Assembly: GCA_028285035.1 (NCBI GenBank)
Contig: JANQQF010000084.1
Span: forward strand, 1-64,000
Direction of reading: 5' to 3'
Source: Phycisphaerae bacterium
GTDB lineage: Bacteria > Chloroflexota > Anaerolineae > 4572-78 > J111
DNA: 64,000 nucleotides
The notes under the pieces were generated by a model that saw only the letters and a list, made by a program, of their open reading frames with translations, ran no database searches and had not been told where the DNA came from. The position numbers and the translations under genes were made by a program. Of the stretch, positions 15,016 through 24,283 are shown piece by piece (the first letter of the stretch is position 1; each line of letters opens with the position of its first letter).

Positions 15016-15468
15016 ATGAGTAACACAGAATTAACCACCCTCAAGGGGTATGATTGTACCAAGGTGCTGGAATTGATGATGCACCCGCTCCCTAATGCCG
15101 CATTTAAGCAACATCCCACCAAAAGCTATCTAACCACAATCAGCCCCGATTATTCACGAGAACGACTGACCAAAATTTTTGGCCTGTTTGGGGTCGGTTG
15201 GGGTCTCAATTGGAGCCCTGACAATACCGAGCATTGGACCACCACAACCAAAGCAAACAAACCTCGGTATCACTACGCCATACATCAAGCTGATTTCTGG
15301 TTTAAGATGGGGGATGAAATTGTCAGCTTTCCGGTTACGGGTTACAGCGATAACGACAATTTGGGGGATGCCATGTCAGGCGCACGGACAAACGCCATAG
15401 GTGCGGGGGCAAAACAGCTACTGTTTCAAATTGATGTTTATAAGAACACTCGAAACGGTCAAAACTAA
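15016..15468 (+). CDS. Putative Rad52/DdrA-like single-strand annealing protein
   Basis: A 150-residue protein. The order YSRERLTKIFG...GWGLNW, then HYAIHQADFWFKMGDE and FPVTGYSDNDNLGDAMSGAR plus TNAIGAGAKQLLF, resembles the Rad52-like annealing fold. In such proteins a 'GDAxKGAxTDALKKA' helix follows a beta sheet. It would pair complementary DNA strands during recombination or replication of the element. AAAGGAT is suitably placed before the ATG. The assignment is by motif pattern only; a profile search would be decisive. Confidence 0.45.
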   Translation: MSNTELTTLKGYDCTKVLELMMHPLPNAAFKQHPTKSYLTTISPDYSRERLTKIFGLFGVGWGLNWSPDNTEHWTTTTKANKPRYHYAIHQADFWFKMGDEIVSFPVTGYSDNDNLGDAMSGARTNAIGAGAKQLLFQIDVYKNTRNGQN

Positions 15469-15522
15469 ATCAAACAGGGTGGGTTATGGCCCACCCTCAC
15501 TTTACCCAATGGAGCATAAAAA

Positions 15523-15807
15523 ATGAGAAACAAACCCTTATTTCAATTAGGCCAAACCTTGATAACACCTGGGGCAATTGAGGCGATGGAGCAAACAGAC
15601 GACAAACCAGCCGCCTATCTAAGCCGCCCTGTTACGGGTGATTGGGGAAATGTTTGCGAGGAAGATAAAGCGGCCAATGATGCCGATTTATCTAATGGGG
15701 GGCGGCTCCTATCTGCCTACATTCTCAGCGATGAAATGACAAAAATCTGGATTATCTCTGAGTGGGACAGATCAGCCACAACGATTTTACTCCCCTCCGA
15801 ATACTAG
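15523..15807 (+). CDS. Small conserved plasmid/element-associated protein
   Basis: A 94-residue protein matching a family I recall from plasmids and integrative elements: LFQLGQTLITPGAIEA, then SRPVTGDWGNVCEEDKAAND, RLLSAYILSD and KIWIISEWDRSATTILLPSEY. Its biochemical role is unknown to me. It is the last gene of the rightward operon and is followed by two intrinsic terminators. Confidence 0.65.
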   Translation: MRNKPLFQLGQTLITPGAIEAMEQTDDKPAAYLSRPVTGDWGNVCEEDKAANDADLSNGGRLLSAYILSDEMTKIWIISEWDRSATTILLPSEY

Positions 15808-15826
15808 GCCAGCCATAGCCAAAAAC

Positions 15827-15854
15827 AAAAGCCGCTTTGATTGGCGGCTTTTTG
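15827..15854 (+). terminator. Intrinsic terminator
   Basis: AAAAGCCGC and GCGGCTTTT form a GC-rich stem with a T-run, 20 nt after the preceding stop. Confidence 0.8.
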
Positions 15855-15871
15855 TGTTGTGAATAAATTTT

Positions 15872-15897
15872 GAGTCCAGGCGTGGACTCTTTTTTTT
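15872..15897 (+). terminator. Second intrinsic terminator
   Basis: GAGTCCA and TGGACTC flank a 4-nt loop, followed by eight T's. The tandem arrangement insulates the element backbone from the cargo genes on the opposite strand. Confidence 0.8.
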
Positions 15898-16031
15898 GCC
15901 TGTTTGTGAGATTTTTTTGGTAGATGATAGAGCAGGATAACATAGAGAGTTTTGCCCAGTGGTGGACTTCATAATGGGTTCAGGAAAGAGATTTAAGCGG
16001 GAATAAAAGTTAGAATTTATGAGACAATAAA

Positions 16032-16712
16032 TCAGCCTCGATTCTTAATGTTGATAACGTCAATAATCTTGTCGGCTGTTTGTTGGGGTATCTCTAAAAT
16101 CTGATACAACACGGCCAAGTAATACTGTTCATTTTCATCGGCATACCCATCGGCTAGGGCCAAATCCGCAGCCATCGCAAAAGCGGTTTCACGAAGATCA
16201 TACGATAAGACATGCTTGGCTTCACTAACCAGATACTCAAACCCTTGCTCGTGAATAACAATGGCAATTTCTTCTGCGGCAATGTTATCAACGTTATAAT
16301 TTCTAAACAGCAATCTTTTGGCTAGAGTGATACTAAAAGCCTGTATCTCTATCTCAGAGATATAACCATCAACTGCGATAATGCTCAGAGCAATAGCAGC
16401 AAAGGCATTTTGTACATCTAAGGGAAATAGCGATTTACTCGCGCTTTTCTTTCCTATATTTGTGACTCGTTGGATGCCCCAAAAGATCGCTGGCAGGGCC
16501 AAGAGAATTGCCCCCAGTCCAGATAAGCAAGCAAATACAAGGGCAATGGCAGAAAGTGGATTATCAGTTTGACCTGTTATTTCAGGGATAGACACCGCAA
16601 CACCAAAAAAAATAAAGCAAACAAATAAAAAGAGGATTGATACAAGTAAACTGCCAACAGTGATTTTAGTTGTTACGGATACCCTATTCCAAAGATTGGT
16701 AACTTGTTGCAC
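16032..16712 (-). CDS. Membrane-anchored TerB-like protein
   Basis: A 226-residue protein starting at GTG. Two transmembrane helices (about residues 17-42 and 53-78) precede a TerB/DjlA-type acidic helical domain: AFAAIALSIIAVDGYISE and FAMAADLALADGYADENEQY are the paired DG-x-x-x-E repeats. TerB domains bind metal ions and occur in stress and phage-defence clusters. It starts 3 nt after the stop of the restriction-modification gene, so the two are co-transcribed and may function together. Confidence 0.7.
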   Translation of the reverse strand: MQQVTNLWNRVSVTTKITVGSLLVSILFLFVCFIFFGVAVSIPEITGQTDNPLSAIALVFACLSGLGAILLALPAIFWGIQRVTNIGKKSASKSLFPLDVQNAFAAIALSIIAVDGYISEIEIQAFSITLAKRLLFRNYNVDNIAAEEIAIVIHEQGFEYLVSEAKHVLSYDLRETAFAMAADLALADGYADENEQYYLAVLYQILEIPQQTADKIIDVINIKNRG

Positions 16713-16715
16713 GGT

Positions 16716-19700
16716 TTACTCTGTCCCCTCCCCAATAATCTCCCATTCAGGCAAACCGTTGACAAGTTCCACAGTCTCTAGGCTAATAGTAATCACTTGC
16801 CCAATCAATCGGACAATGTATTGCTCATCATCTAGGTTATTAGGATCGTTGACAATGCCACTGCGTTTATCGGTTTTGACACGGTACTGGTCGATGATCC
16901 AATCTAGGGCTGATCGATTGCCAAGCCGATAGTCAAACACTGCGGATGGAATCTCCGCCAAGGTGAGAAATTCATTGTATTTGAGTTGGGTTTTATCTTT
17001 GGATAGCCGCATTTTTTCAACCCGCCAATTTAATGGCTCATCAGGGTTTTCGATGAATTGCAGGGTGTATTCTGGCTGTTGCTCATAATTGACGTGAATT
17101 TCTGCCAGTCTTGCCCCCGTTTTGGCATAGCTCCAAAAGTCATTGATAAACGGGATACGGGGCAATTCTCGCCGTAGATTGGCGGCGTAGGTGTCGCGGT
17201 AAGTGGGATGGTGTAGCAGGGCATAGACATAATGAAAGATGTCCCATTTGGTGATGGTGTCATCTTGGTATTGAGTTTGGTACTGTTCTAAAGCCCAATC
17301 GGTGATATTTTCACGACGGTTGCTGCTGTCTTCATCGTAGGTGTAGAAGGGGAAGCATTGAAATGTGTCAGTCGCTGCTAGTAGGTGAAGATCGGGGGTT
17401 TTGTCGATCATCCAAACGGCAAATGATGCCCTGTGTCCTTTATCGCTAATAACAATTAATAGATTGCCTGTATCGTTCGATGGTAAAAATGATGATAATT
17501 GATAAACATCTTCACTAAAGATTGGGTCAAAGTAGTAGTAGCGAGAAGAATAGGGTCGATATATTGCCCGTCGAATATTTTCAACCTTAAGAGTTGCTTC
17601 TGTACCACGGCGCAAATTTCGTTTGGTATTGCGTATCCATTTAAGGCGAGTTTCATCTACATCAAGAAATAGGTCTAAGTTTTTTGGTTGCCCATGTCGC
17701 AAATAACGATCACGTTGACTGTTGTAATCTTCTACCATACGTTGGGCAGATTGTTCAATAGTCTCGTAGCTAAAGTTATAAACATAGGCATCATTATTAG
17801 ATTTTACCCCATTACTAAAATCTAAAAATATGACCTCTGTATTTAATTGTCTTTTACGCGCTTTGTTACCTATTGAGACAAAGGTTTCAAAATCAGCTTG
17901 CAACCCTTCCGTTAGCCAAGTGAATTTCTTGTTTGGCTGAATTTCTTGCCACTCAATGTTACTTTGATATTGTTTAGCATCCAGGAAATCATATTTCTGT
18001 TCTTTGCGCCAAAATTTGTCCGTACGGAAGTAATGGATGGTGGGGGTCTCCCGCCACTCACGTCTGCGGATAAAAATGTTGATGCTGACACCGACCTGAA
18101 TACCAAAAACGTTGTGGGTGGTGCCGGATATTTTTGGATTTTTGCGGACGTTGCCCCCCAAATCCAGAATGTAAGTCGAGTCGAAATCTTGAATAAGATG
18201 TTTTCGCATCCCGTCGAAAGCCAAGCCATCAACAAAGCTGTTGTTAGTCACAAAGGCGACTATGCCTTCCTCCCCGATACGATCAGCGGCCCAACGAATA
18301 GCTTTAACATAAGGGTCACTCAACTGATTAACCAAAGTGGCATTTGAGTCTTTGGCATAAGTTTCAGATACTCGCTCATCCATCACTAGATATTTGCGAT
18401 TTTTATTATTGTCATTCTCATTAATCTGCCCAACATTATACGGTGGATTGCCAATTATTACGGTAATGGGGGTTCGCTGTTGCTGTTGTACCCTCGCTGT
18501 ATTTTCTTTTGCAAACATTGAAATTTGCTGCCCCTCAGCCAGTTCAAATGTATCCACCATACAAATTCCCTCAAAGGGGCGATACTGTCCGGTTAACTCA
18601 AAATATTCGTGTTCAATGTTCATCGCGGCAATGTAGTAGGGCAACAACATCACTTCATTACAATGGAGTTCATGGGCAAATTTATGGGGTAATTGGGTGC
18701 GGGGGATTTGTTGCATAATGCGGAGGATAAAGTTTCCCGTCCCGACAAAGGGGTCAAGAATGTGGACATCTTTATGCGACAGAGATTTGCCAAATTCCTT
18801 TTGCAAGATGTCATCCACCGAGCGTACCATAAAATCAACAATCGGCTGCGGCGTATAGACTATGCCGTGGGTATCGGCAATCTTGACTGAAAAGCCTTGA
18901 AAGAACTTTTCATACACCGTGTTTAGAAAATCCTGCTTTTGGGAAAAATCCTCAATCGTGGCGGCGGTTGTTTCAATCGCTCCATAAAAGCGGTCTAACT
19001 TGCTCAAAAAGTCGGTGCGGCTAAAGTGGCGGGAGGTGAGAGCTTGAATCACCTTTTCAATCTCTACCGCAATAATATTCCGGTTGGCAAAGTCGGGATT
19101 GTTGAACACCTTGCGAAAAATACGCTCGGTTAAAAGGTGCTGTATCAACATTTCTTCAACCGCTTTCAGGGAAATATTGGGGTTGATGGCTTGTTGGACT
19201 AATTCGGTAAAGTCCTCAAGAGCCTGAACAAAAGCCCGATTCACTTTTCGCTCATCTTCAATCAGCTTTAAGAGACTTTGAGCCAAGTCCGGTACTTTCT
19301 CTTTGAACTCCTCAACCGCTAACTCCCATTGTTCATATTCGGGCGGTTGATATTCCAAGAACAGTTTAAGAACGTCAATTAAGTTGGTTGGCTCGGTGAT
19401 GTCGGTATCAATCACCATACTGCCGTTTTGATAGAGGATGGCCCGATCAGGGGCTTGAAAGAGGATGTTGTCTTGAGGATAGCCCGCTTTGAATTTCTTT
19501 TTTACCTCGGTGGGTAAATCATCGTTGGTATCTTTGGCCTCCCAAATGCCGTGAACCAACTTAAATTCATCCAACAACGCCCCATCTGCTTGTAAAGGTC
19601 GTTTGCCCTTCCGTTTAATCGGATATTGTTCAATCAAGGACCATTTGAACCGTTTCCCACAATAATCCAACAGCTTGGCAAAGTGCGGCGCAACCGCTCC

Positions 19701-19793
19701 CTCGTGGATAAAGCTCAGTTGCTGCTTTTCCTTGATTTCCTGGTAATAGGTTCTAATGGCTTTGTGATTGGGCTTTAGATTCAAATAGGGCAT
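16716..19793 (-). CDS. Type ISP-like / type IIG restriction-modification enzyme without helicase
   Basis: A 1025-residue single-chain enzyme. The N-terminus shows a PD-(D/E)xK nuclease pattern (Asp70 ... Glu85-x-Lys87 in GIWEAKD). A helical connector (about 140-310) leads to a gamma-type N6-adenine methyltransferase with motif I DPFVGTGNF (about 347-355) and motif IV NPPYN (about 449-453). A long C-terminal part resembles the type ISP target-recognition domain. LlaGI/LlaBIII-type ISP enzymes are about 1,600 residues and carry a helicase; none is seen here, so action as a type IIG enzyme is more likely. GGAGG lies 9 nt before the ATG at 19793. TerB-like gene follows directly. Confidence 0.8.
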   Translation of the reverse strand: MPYLNLKPNHKAIRTYYQEIKEKQQLSFIHEGAVAPHFAKLLDYCGKRFKWSLIEQYPIKRKGKRPLQADGALLDEFKLVHGIWEAKDTNDDLPTEVKKKFKAGYPQDNILFQAPDRAILYQNGSMVIDTDITEPTNLIDVLKLFLEYQPPEYEQWELAVEEFKEKVPDLAQSLLKLIEDERKVNRAFVQALEDFTELVQQAINPNISLKAVEEMLIQHLLTERIFRKVFNNPDFANRNIIAVEIEKVIQALTSRHFSRTDFLSKLDRFYGAIETTAATIEDFSQKQDFLNTVYEKFFQGFSVKIADTHGIVYTPQPIVDFMVRSVDDILQKEFGKSLSHKDVHILDPFVGTGNFILRIMQQIPRTQLPHKFAHELHCNEVMLLPYYIAAMNIEHEYFELTGQYRPFEGICMVDTFELAEGQQISMFAKENTARVQQQQRTPITVIIGNPPYNVGQINENDNNKNRKYLVMDERVSETYAKDSNATLVNQLSDPYVKAIRWAADRIGEEGIVAFVTNNSFVDGLAFDGMRKHLIQDFDSTYILDLGGNVRKNPKISGTTHNVFGIQVGVSINIFIRRREWRETPTIHYFRTDKFWRKEQKYDFLDAKQYQSNIEWQEIQPNKKFTWLTEGLQADFETFVSIGNKARKRQLNTEVIFLDFSNGVKSNNDAYVYNFSYETIEQSAQRMVEDYNSQRDRYLRHGQPKNLDLFLDVDETRLKWIRNTKRNLRRGTEATLKVENIRRAIYRPYSSRYYYFDPIFSEDVYQLSSFLPSNDTGNLLIVISDKGHRASFAVWMIDKTPDLHLLAATDTFQCFPFYTYDEDSSNRRENITDWALEQYQTQYQDDTITKWDIFHYVYALLHHPTYRDTYAANLRRELPRIPFINDFWSYAKTGARLAEIHVNYEQQPEYTLQFIENPDEPLNWRVEKMRLSKDKTQLKYNEFLTLAEIPSAVFDYRLGNRSALDWIIDQYRVKTDKRSGIVNDPNNLDDEQYIVRLIGQVITISLETVELVNGLPEWEIIGEGTE

Positions 19794-19871
19794 CAACTAT
19801 TTCCTCCAAACTCATAATACCGTTGAACGAGGAAATGAGTCAATTTTTACGTAGTTGGGGGAATGGGGCCT

Positions 19872-20069
19872 CTAAGAATTGAGCTTTAACAATGCCTCAG
19901 CAGTAAGGATATTTTCACTGACAATAAAAGCCCTGTCTCGGTATTGGGTGACTGAAATAAGAGCCTCTTGTTGCTCATCAGTCAATCTAAACCACTCACC
20001 TTCCAACCTAACATCATGTAGTGTAGGGCAGCGTGTAGGCTTTTCTCGGTGGCAGTGGCATTGTCCACA
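19872..20069 (-). pseudogene. Remnant of a GIY-YIG/T5orf172-type nuclease gene
   Basis: Two frames together read DNATATEKSLHAALHYMMLG and, after a frame change, EGEWFRLTDEQQEALISV, then a stop at 19872. The pattern 'xAxxxEKxLHxx...GEWFxL' is the C-terminal signature of the T5orf172/MUG113 GIY-YIG group. The N-terminal catalytic part is missing. It lies between the restriction-modification gene and a 2TM gene. Confidence 0.5.
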
Positions 20070-20090
20070 AAGTCTTTATTTAATATCATT

Positions 20091-20924
20091 TTATACAGAA
20101 ATCTTATTGATGGGTGTTGCCTTATCCCAAAGATCTCGATATTTTTCAAGGTAATTTCTAAAAAGTTCTCCACCTCTACTAGCTGAAATTTCAAAGCTTG
20201 GGCGTTGGCTTGGCTCAAAATTAGGCGGTAATAACTCTATCCGCATACGACCAATATATCTGTCGGGGTCTGCAAACACAACAATTTCTGTTGGAAAAAA
20301 AGAGCTTACTCTAACTTCTATGTTTTTTTGAGTTTGATTGGGCATTTTGGACAGCTTATCCGTAATTAGATTGATATTCGTTCTCAATATTTGTTCAAGC
20401 GTAGGAAGAGAAAGAGTTTGTTCAAGCCGTGAAATTAAGGGGTTAGGCGATGTCTCTGATCCTGGGTCTACCATAATAATTTTGACTCTTACTCCATCTT
20501 CTGCTAGTTGTCTAATAAACCCTATTTGTTGAAAAATTATGTGATGTAACTCAATTCCTATAATAAACAGTTCTTGACTAACGTCCTTATATTCTACAGG
20601 AAAAGATGGGAGCAAGGCTCGATTGGCATAGAACTTTGTAAGCCCATCATAAGGCCCAATTTGAATTTTACGAACTTCACTGATAACTTGAGCATGATTG
20701 CTTTCAATTAACCAGTATCTTTCTATTATATTTGATATAATAACAATAGAAATAAGTAATAGGGTAATGTGACCTAAATTATCGTCAAACCACTTGGTGG
20801 AACGAAGATTTAGTAAATCTATCACCATAAAAGTGATTATCATAAGAACTGTTAAGACAAAACTAATATCCAGAATAGTTGTTGGTTTTGTCCACCAAGG
20901 TTTTGGTGGTTGGGAATTGTTCAT
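20091..20924 (-). CDS. 2TM protein with PLD-like-looking soluble domain
   Basis: A 277-residue protein. Two transmembrane helices (about residues 18-42 and 50-68) anchor a cytoplasmic domain reading LFIIGIELHHIIFQQIGFI, VRVKIIMVDPGSE and later EVRVSSFFPTEIVVFADPD. Alternating strands and a helix of this kind resemble phospholipase-D-like folds such as DUF5919, but I see no intact HKD motif. It sits in the membrane-effector island of the element. A role in abortive-infection-type defence is inferred from neighbours only. Confidence 0.5.
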   Translation of the reverse strand: MNNSQPPKPWWTKPTTILDISFVLTVLMIITFMVIDLLNLRSTKWFDDNLGHITLLLISIVIISNIIERYWLIESNHAQVISEVRKIQIGPYDGLTKFYANRALLPSFPVEYKDVSQELFIIGIELHHIIFQQIGFIRQLAEDGVRVKIIMVDPGSETSPNPLISRLEQTLSLPTLEQILRTNINLITDKLSKMPNQTQKNIEVRVSSFFPTEIVVFADPDRYIGRMRIELLPPNFEPSQRPSFEISASRGGELFRNYLEKYRDLWDKATPINKISV

Positions 20925-21088
20925 GACAATAATTCCAGTTTGTTGTTATCTTTGCATTAACTAAAAATAAGACGTTGGTACAATATAAATAGTTCTAACT
21001 CATTTTGTATAATGGATAGATGATTGATTTAGTGTGTCAAGGTATATAGCAAATTAGATGATGACTTATGACGGCTTCAAACATCCTC

Positions 21089-21911
21089 TTAGGTTCCTTC
21101 ATATTTTTCCGCATTTCTTAATATCTTTCCAAACTTATCATTAGCTTCCTTTACCTCAAACGAATTTATAGAAATCATCTCCTCTACTAATTTGCCTTTA
21201 GTAAAATAAAATTCAGCTAAAATTCGATTATCTACAATGAAATAACTCTCAATAAGACCCTCTTCAAGTTTATCAGGGGATACAATTAAAACCTCAGCAC
21301 CAGCTTTATAATGATCTTGAAGTACATCCTTATAAACTGATAATGCCTCTTGATCCTGAATAAATATTCTTGTGATTTTCACACCGCGTTTAATAGCATC
21401 CGCATTTGCTTTAAGTCCTGTTTTCCAGTGAGGACTTCGCCAAAGCTCAAGGGGTTCGCACGAAACTGCTTTGACAGAGCTACTTGCCATTTGTATTCCG
21501 CGTCTCCCTATTGAGAATTTTCCTGCCGGATCAGCTTTCATATGACCATTTACCAATTTATGTACAGTGTCTTTACATTCCTGTAAAGCATCATTGGCAC
21601 GTTGCTCAAATAGTTCAAAGTTGTTTCTTTTCAAAGATAAATAATCATCAGCTATTTGATTTATGATTGCAAACAACTCATGATCTTTTGTAAGTAAACC
21701 ACCAAATATAATTGGCCTCTATCACACGCTTTTCGCTCTCTTTTACTCGTGCAATTAAATCTACTATTAGGGTAATGATTGTAATAACAAGACCGATAAG
21801 CAAACTAATCGCTTGATCTTGTTTCAGGAGTATCAAAATGATCGCGACAGCAATTGATATAACGACTCCAACTACTATAATCGGATCAAGAAATTTTTGT
21901 TTTTGAAACAA
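21089..21911 (-). pseudogene. 2TM PLD-like-looking protein, frameshifted paralogue of the 22487-23398 gene
   Basis: Two frames make one protein. From TTG 21911 (AAGGTGA upstream) the first encodes two transmembrane helices (FLDPIIVVGVVISIAVAII; ISLLIGLVITIITLIVDLI). The second, to 21089, encodes a soluble domain with QIADDYLSLKRNNFELFEQR, GRRGIQMA, VKITRIFIQDQEAL and AGAEVLIVSPDKLEEG. The neighbouring 303-residue protein has the same architecture and matching blocks in one frame. The frames can be joined near 21690 by one base, giving FGGLLTKDHELFAIINQ. Either an indel error, a real mutation or recoding. Confidence 0.65.
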
Positions 21912-21997
21912 AGCTAATCACCTTCCAGGATCAATGATCTATGTATGAATTGAAATTTACCCTACAAGCAGAATTTTGCTGTATGCTGTAACAAATT

Positions 21998-22477
21998 TCA
22001 AAGATTAAACCGTTGGCTTTGCCTTTGCTCAAGCCAAGACTCACTTAAATCTGACCAAATTTGCTGAAATCGCTTTTGAAAGTAGTTGAGCTTTTCAAGG
22101 CTCAATTCACTTGAATCAGTACCTATAAGATAATAATCCAAATCATCCCTTAGTATATGAAACTTATATTCTGCACGCTCATGTTCTATCCATAATCCTC
22201 GAAAATTAAAGAAAGGCTCTATCAAAAAAGTTAAAGTATTCAGTGTGATTAAGATGAATGCCGCATTTCTCAATGACTCATATTGTAATCCAAGAAATAT
22301 TGTAGCCAAGATAGAAAATGTAAGAGAGAAGCCTTTAAGTACAGTAGCCCATACTCTATTTCTAGTTACCCTCCGATTTACCCTTTCTAACGCATCAATA
22401 ACTCTATTTCTCAGCCATTCAGCTTTTGCTTCTAATTCCTGACCACTTGAAGATGAATTAAGTGAAGTTTCGCTCAT
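21998..22477 (-). CDS. SLATT-like 2TM effector protein
   Basis: A 159-residue protein with an N-terminal amphipathic helix, two transmembrane helices (about residues 45-65 and 70-88) and a helical C-terminus. The blocks RVTRNRVWATVLKGFSLTFS, PFFNFRGLWIEHERAEYKFH and RDDLDYYLIG fit the SLATT family (SMODS and SLOG-associating 2TM effectors). Those are predicted to form pores when triggered by a nucleotide signal. No SMODS nucleotidyltransferase or SLOG gene is present beside it, so the trigger is unknown. Confidence 0.6.
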   Translation of the reverse strand: MSETSLNSSSSGQELEAKAEWLRNRVIDALERVNRRVTRNRVWATVLKGFSLTFSILATIFLGLQYESLRNAAFILITLNTLTFLIEPFFNFRGLWIEHERAEYKFHILRDDLDYYLIGTDSSELSLEKLNYFQKRFQQIWSDLSESWLEQRQSQRFNL

Positions 22478-22486
22478 TTTAATGTC

Positions 22487-23398
22487 CTATTCTTCCACAT
22501 TATTAGCAGTGCTGTTTTTTTTGTTTCCCTCATAATACTGAGATGCAGGAATTACATATTTTAGAAGTCGATTAAATCGTTCGTTTGCCTTTGCTACCTC
22601 TATTTCATCAATTGAATGACGTTCGAGTCTCCCCTTTCCATCACTGGTTAGATCAAGTTTTACAAATAATAGATCGTCCATAATTACATAATCACTAAGC
22701 AATTGTAATGGAATGCCTTCTGGCTCAGATACAAAAACTTCTACCCCCATTTCTTGTTGTTTGTTGATGATGTCCTGAATATCGATTAAGGTCTCACGAC
22801 TTTGAATCCACACTCTTGTTAATTTGACCTTACGTTCAATGGCCTTCATATTTGATTGGAGATAATCATCACCATATTGCTCCCTCCAATATATAGGATC
22901 GGCATACTGAACCGCTTTAATAGATTTTGCTGCTTGCTTAATACCTAGAACTCCAAAACTATATTCACTGTAAATATCAGTATCTAAAAAGCCTTCTGAT
23001 AGTCCATGTATAGTATTTCGGCAATCAATTAGAGCCATATTTCTTCTCTCGATAAATGCCTCATACTTGTTTTCTTTTACCCTTTGGGAGTCATCTATAA
23101 TTTGACTAACTATGTCTAGTAACCAATCATCTTCAAACAAATCTTTTTCGAGCTTTAACAAATCAATTATTTCTTCTTTATCTTGTTGAAGGTGACTATG
23201 CAAATCATTAAAATCTCTTGGCATACGTTTATGCAAGTCATAAAGTAATGTTACACTTAATCCTACCAATCCAATCAAAAGACTAGTAATGGCATCAGTG
23301 TTATAAAAAATCAGAAATATGGGAACAAGGATAGAAATTATTATACCCGCTGTGAGTGCCTGACTTGAAGATTTCGATGAATGGAACTTTGAAGACAT
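22487..23398 (-). CDS. 2TM protein with PLD-like-looking soluble domain
   Basis: A 303-residue protein. AAGGAGGGG precedes the ATG at 23398. Two transmembrane helices (about residues 14-32 and 38-54) are followed by a charged linker and a domain with IIDDSQRVKENKYEAFIERR, GVLGIKQAAKSIKAV, KLTRVWIQSRETL, GVEVFVSEPEG and DYVIMDDLLFVKLDL. It shares this plan with the frameshifted gene at 21089-21911 and, more loosely, with the 277-residue protein. Strand-helix order suggests a PLD-like or nucleotide-binding fold. It lies 9 nt upstream of the SLATT-like gene on the same strand, so they are probably one operon. Confidence 0.55.
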   Translation of the reverse strand: MSSKFHSSKSSSQALTAGIIISILVPIFLIFYNTDAITSLLIGLVGLSVTLLYDLHKRMPRDFNDLHSHLQQDKEEIIDLLKLEKDLFEDDWLLDIVSQIIDDSQRVKENKYEAFIERRNMALIDCRNTIHGLSEGFLDTDIYSEYSFGVLGIKQAAKSIKAVQYADPIYWREQYGDDYLQSNMKAIERKVKLTRVWIQSRETLIDIQDIINKQQEMGVEVFVSEPEGIPLQLLSDYVIMDDLLFVKLDLTSDGKGRLERHSIDEIEVAKANERFNRLLKYVIPASQYYEGNKKNSTANNVEE

Positions 23399-23498
23399 AA
23401 ACCCCTCCTTATTATATTGACTGAAACAAAAATACATTATCTTTCTTTTACAAATTTCAACTGAATAGTAAAGATTATTTTAACCTCAAGATACGATT

Positions 23499-24017
23499 CT
23501 AATTCTCTTGATATGAATTAAACTCTAAATCAGAACCAGCTTGACTTGGAGATTGAAATTTATATATGCCAAGCTCATTTTTCATATAGATTTTTAAGCT
23601 TGTTAAGTTATCTTTTAAGTTTGCTTTGTTCGCTTCGGACTCAAACTGCTTGGTTTTTGTGTTAATTTATGAATAAACTACCGTAAACGGTATGCTTTAG
23701 AACTTGTCCTGTAGCTAAAATAAATTGAATTTTTTGAGTCCCATTTTTCAATCTGTGCAAAAAGCTCGGAAATCTTAGGCTTTGTAATTTCGTCAAAATC
23801 AACAATTTTTATAAATTCACTTAAGTAGAAATAAAGTTCGGGATAAACTTCTAGACGTCTCTCATAAAGTTTTTTACCAAAATCTTGAAGTATTTCTTCT
23901 TTGAATTTGTCCATTTACAATCTGATCTGTCGATAAGTAACAATATAAGAGACAATTATTGATTGATAGTAAAACACCGGGCAATGCAATTACTGCGCCG
24001 ATGATTTGTACTGGCAT
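23499..24017 (-). pseudogene. Decayed membrane-anchored helical protein
   Basis: Three frames give one broken protein. ATG 24017 (AAAAGGG upstream) starts MPVQIIGAVIALPGVLLSI, an N-terminal membrane anchor. After a frame change come IVSYIVTYRQIRL and a stop, then MDKFKEEILQDFGKKLYERR and LEVYPELYFYLSEFIK to 23678. After two stops the tail continues as NLKDNLTSLKIYMKNELG up to 23499. The order is typical of membrane-anchored accessory proteins in conflict clusters, but I cannot name the family. At least three disruptions make it non-functional. Confidence 0.6.
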
Positions 24018-24283
24018 ATCAATTTACCCTTTTCTTGATTTGCACCATTCCTGTTTAATCGAGTTTTATTCATTTGTTGTTTAATTGAACCAGGATGTTC
24101 ATTTAGTTGAGAACCATTCTTTCTAATTATACAGAGTAATCATACAATCGTGTTGTAAATCATATACAAAAAGTTGTAGCCAGTGTGTTAAAGTTGAAAA
24201 TTATTTTTTGGAACCGTAGTTTTTTGTGTCCATCCTTTTCATAATATAGATTATTTTGTATCAGTATATAATAGGTCTCAATC

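Noticed and set aside
20091..23398. CBASS operon
   Set aside because: SLATT-like and 2TM proteins are present, but no CD-NTase (SMODS) or Cap accessory protein was found.
24061..24140. Coding-like minus-strand stretch (NEHPGSIKQQMNKTRLNRNG)
   Set aside because: The composition looks protein-like and may be the tail of a lost gene, but it is short, has no start and no family I can name.
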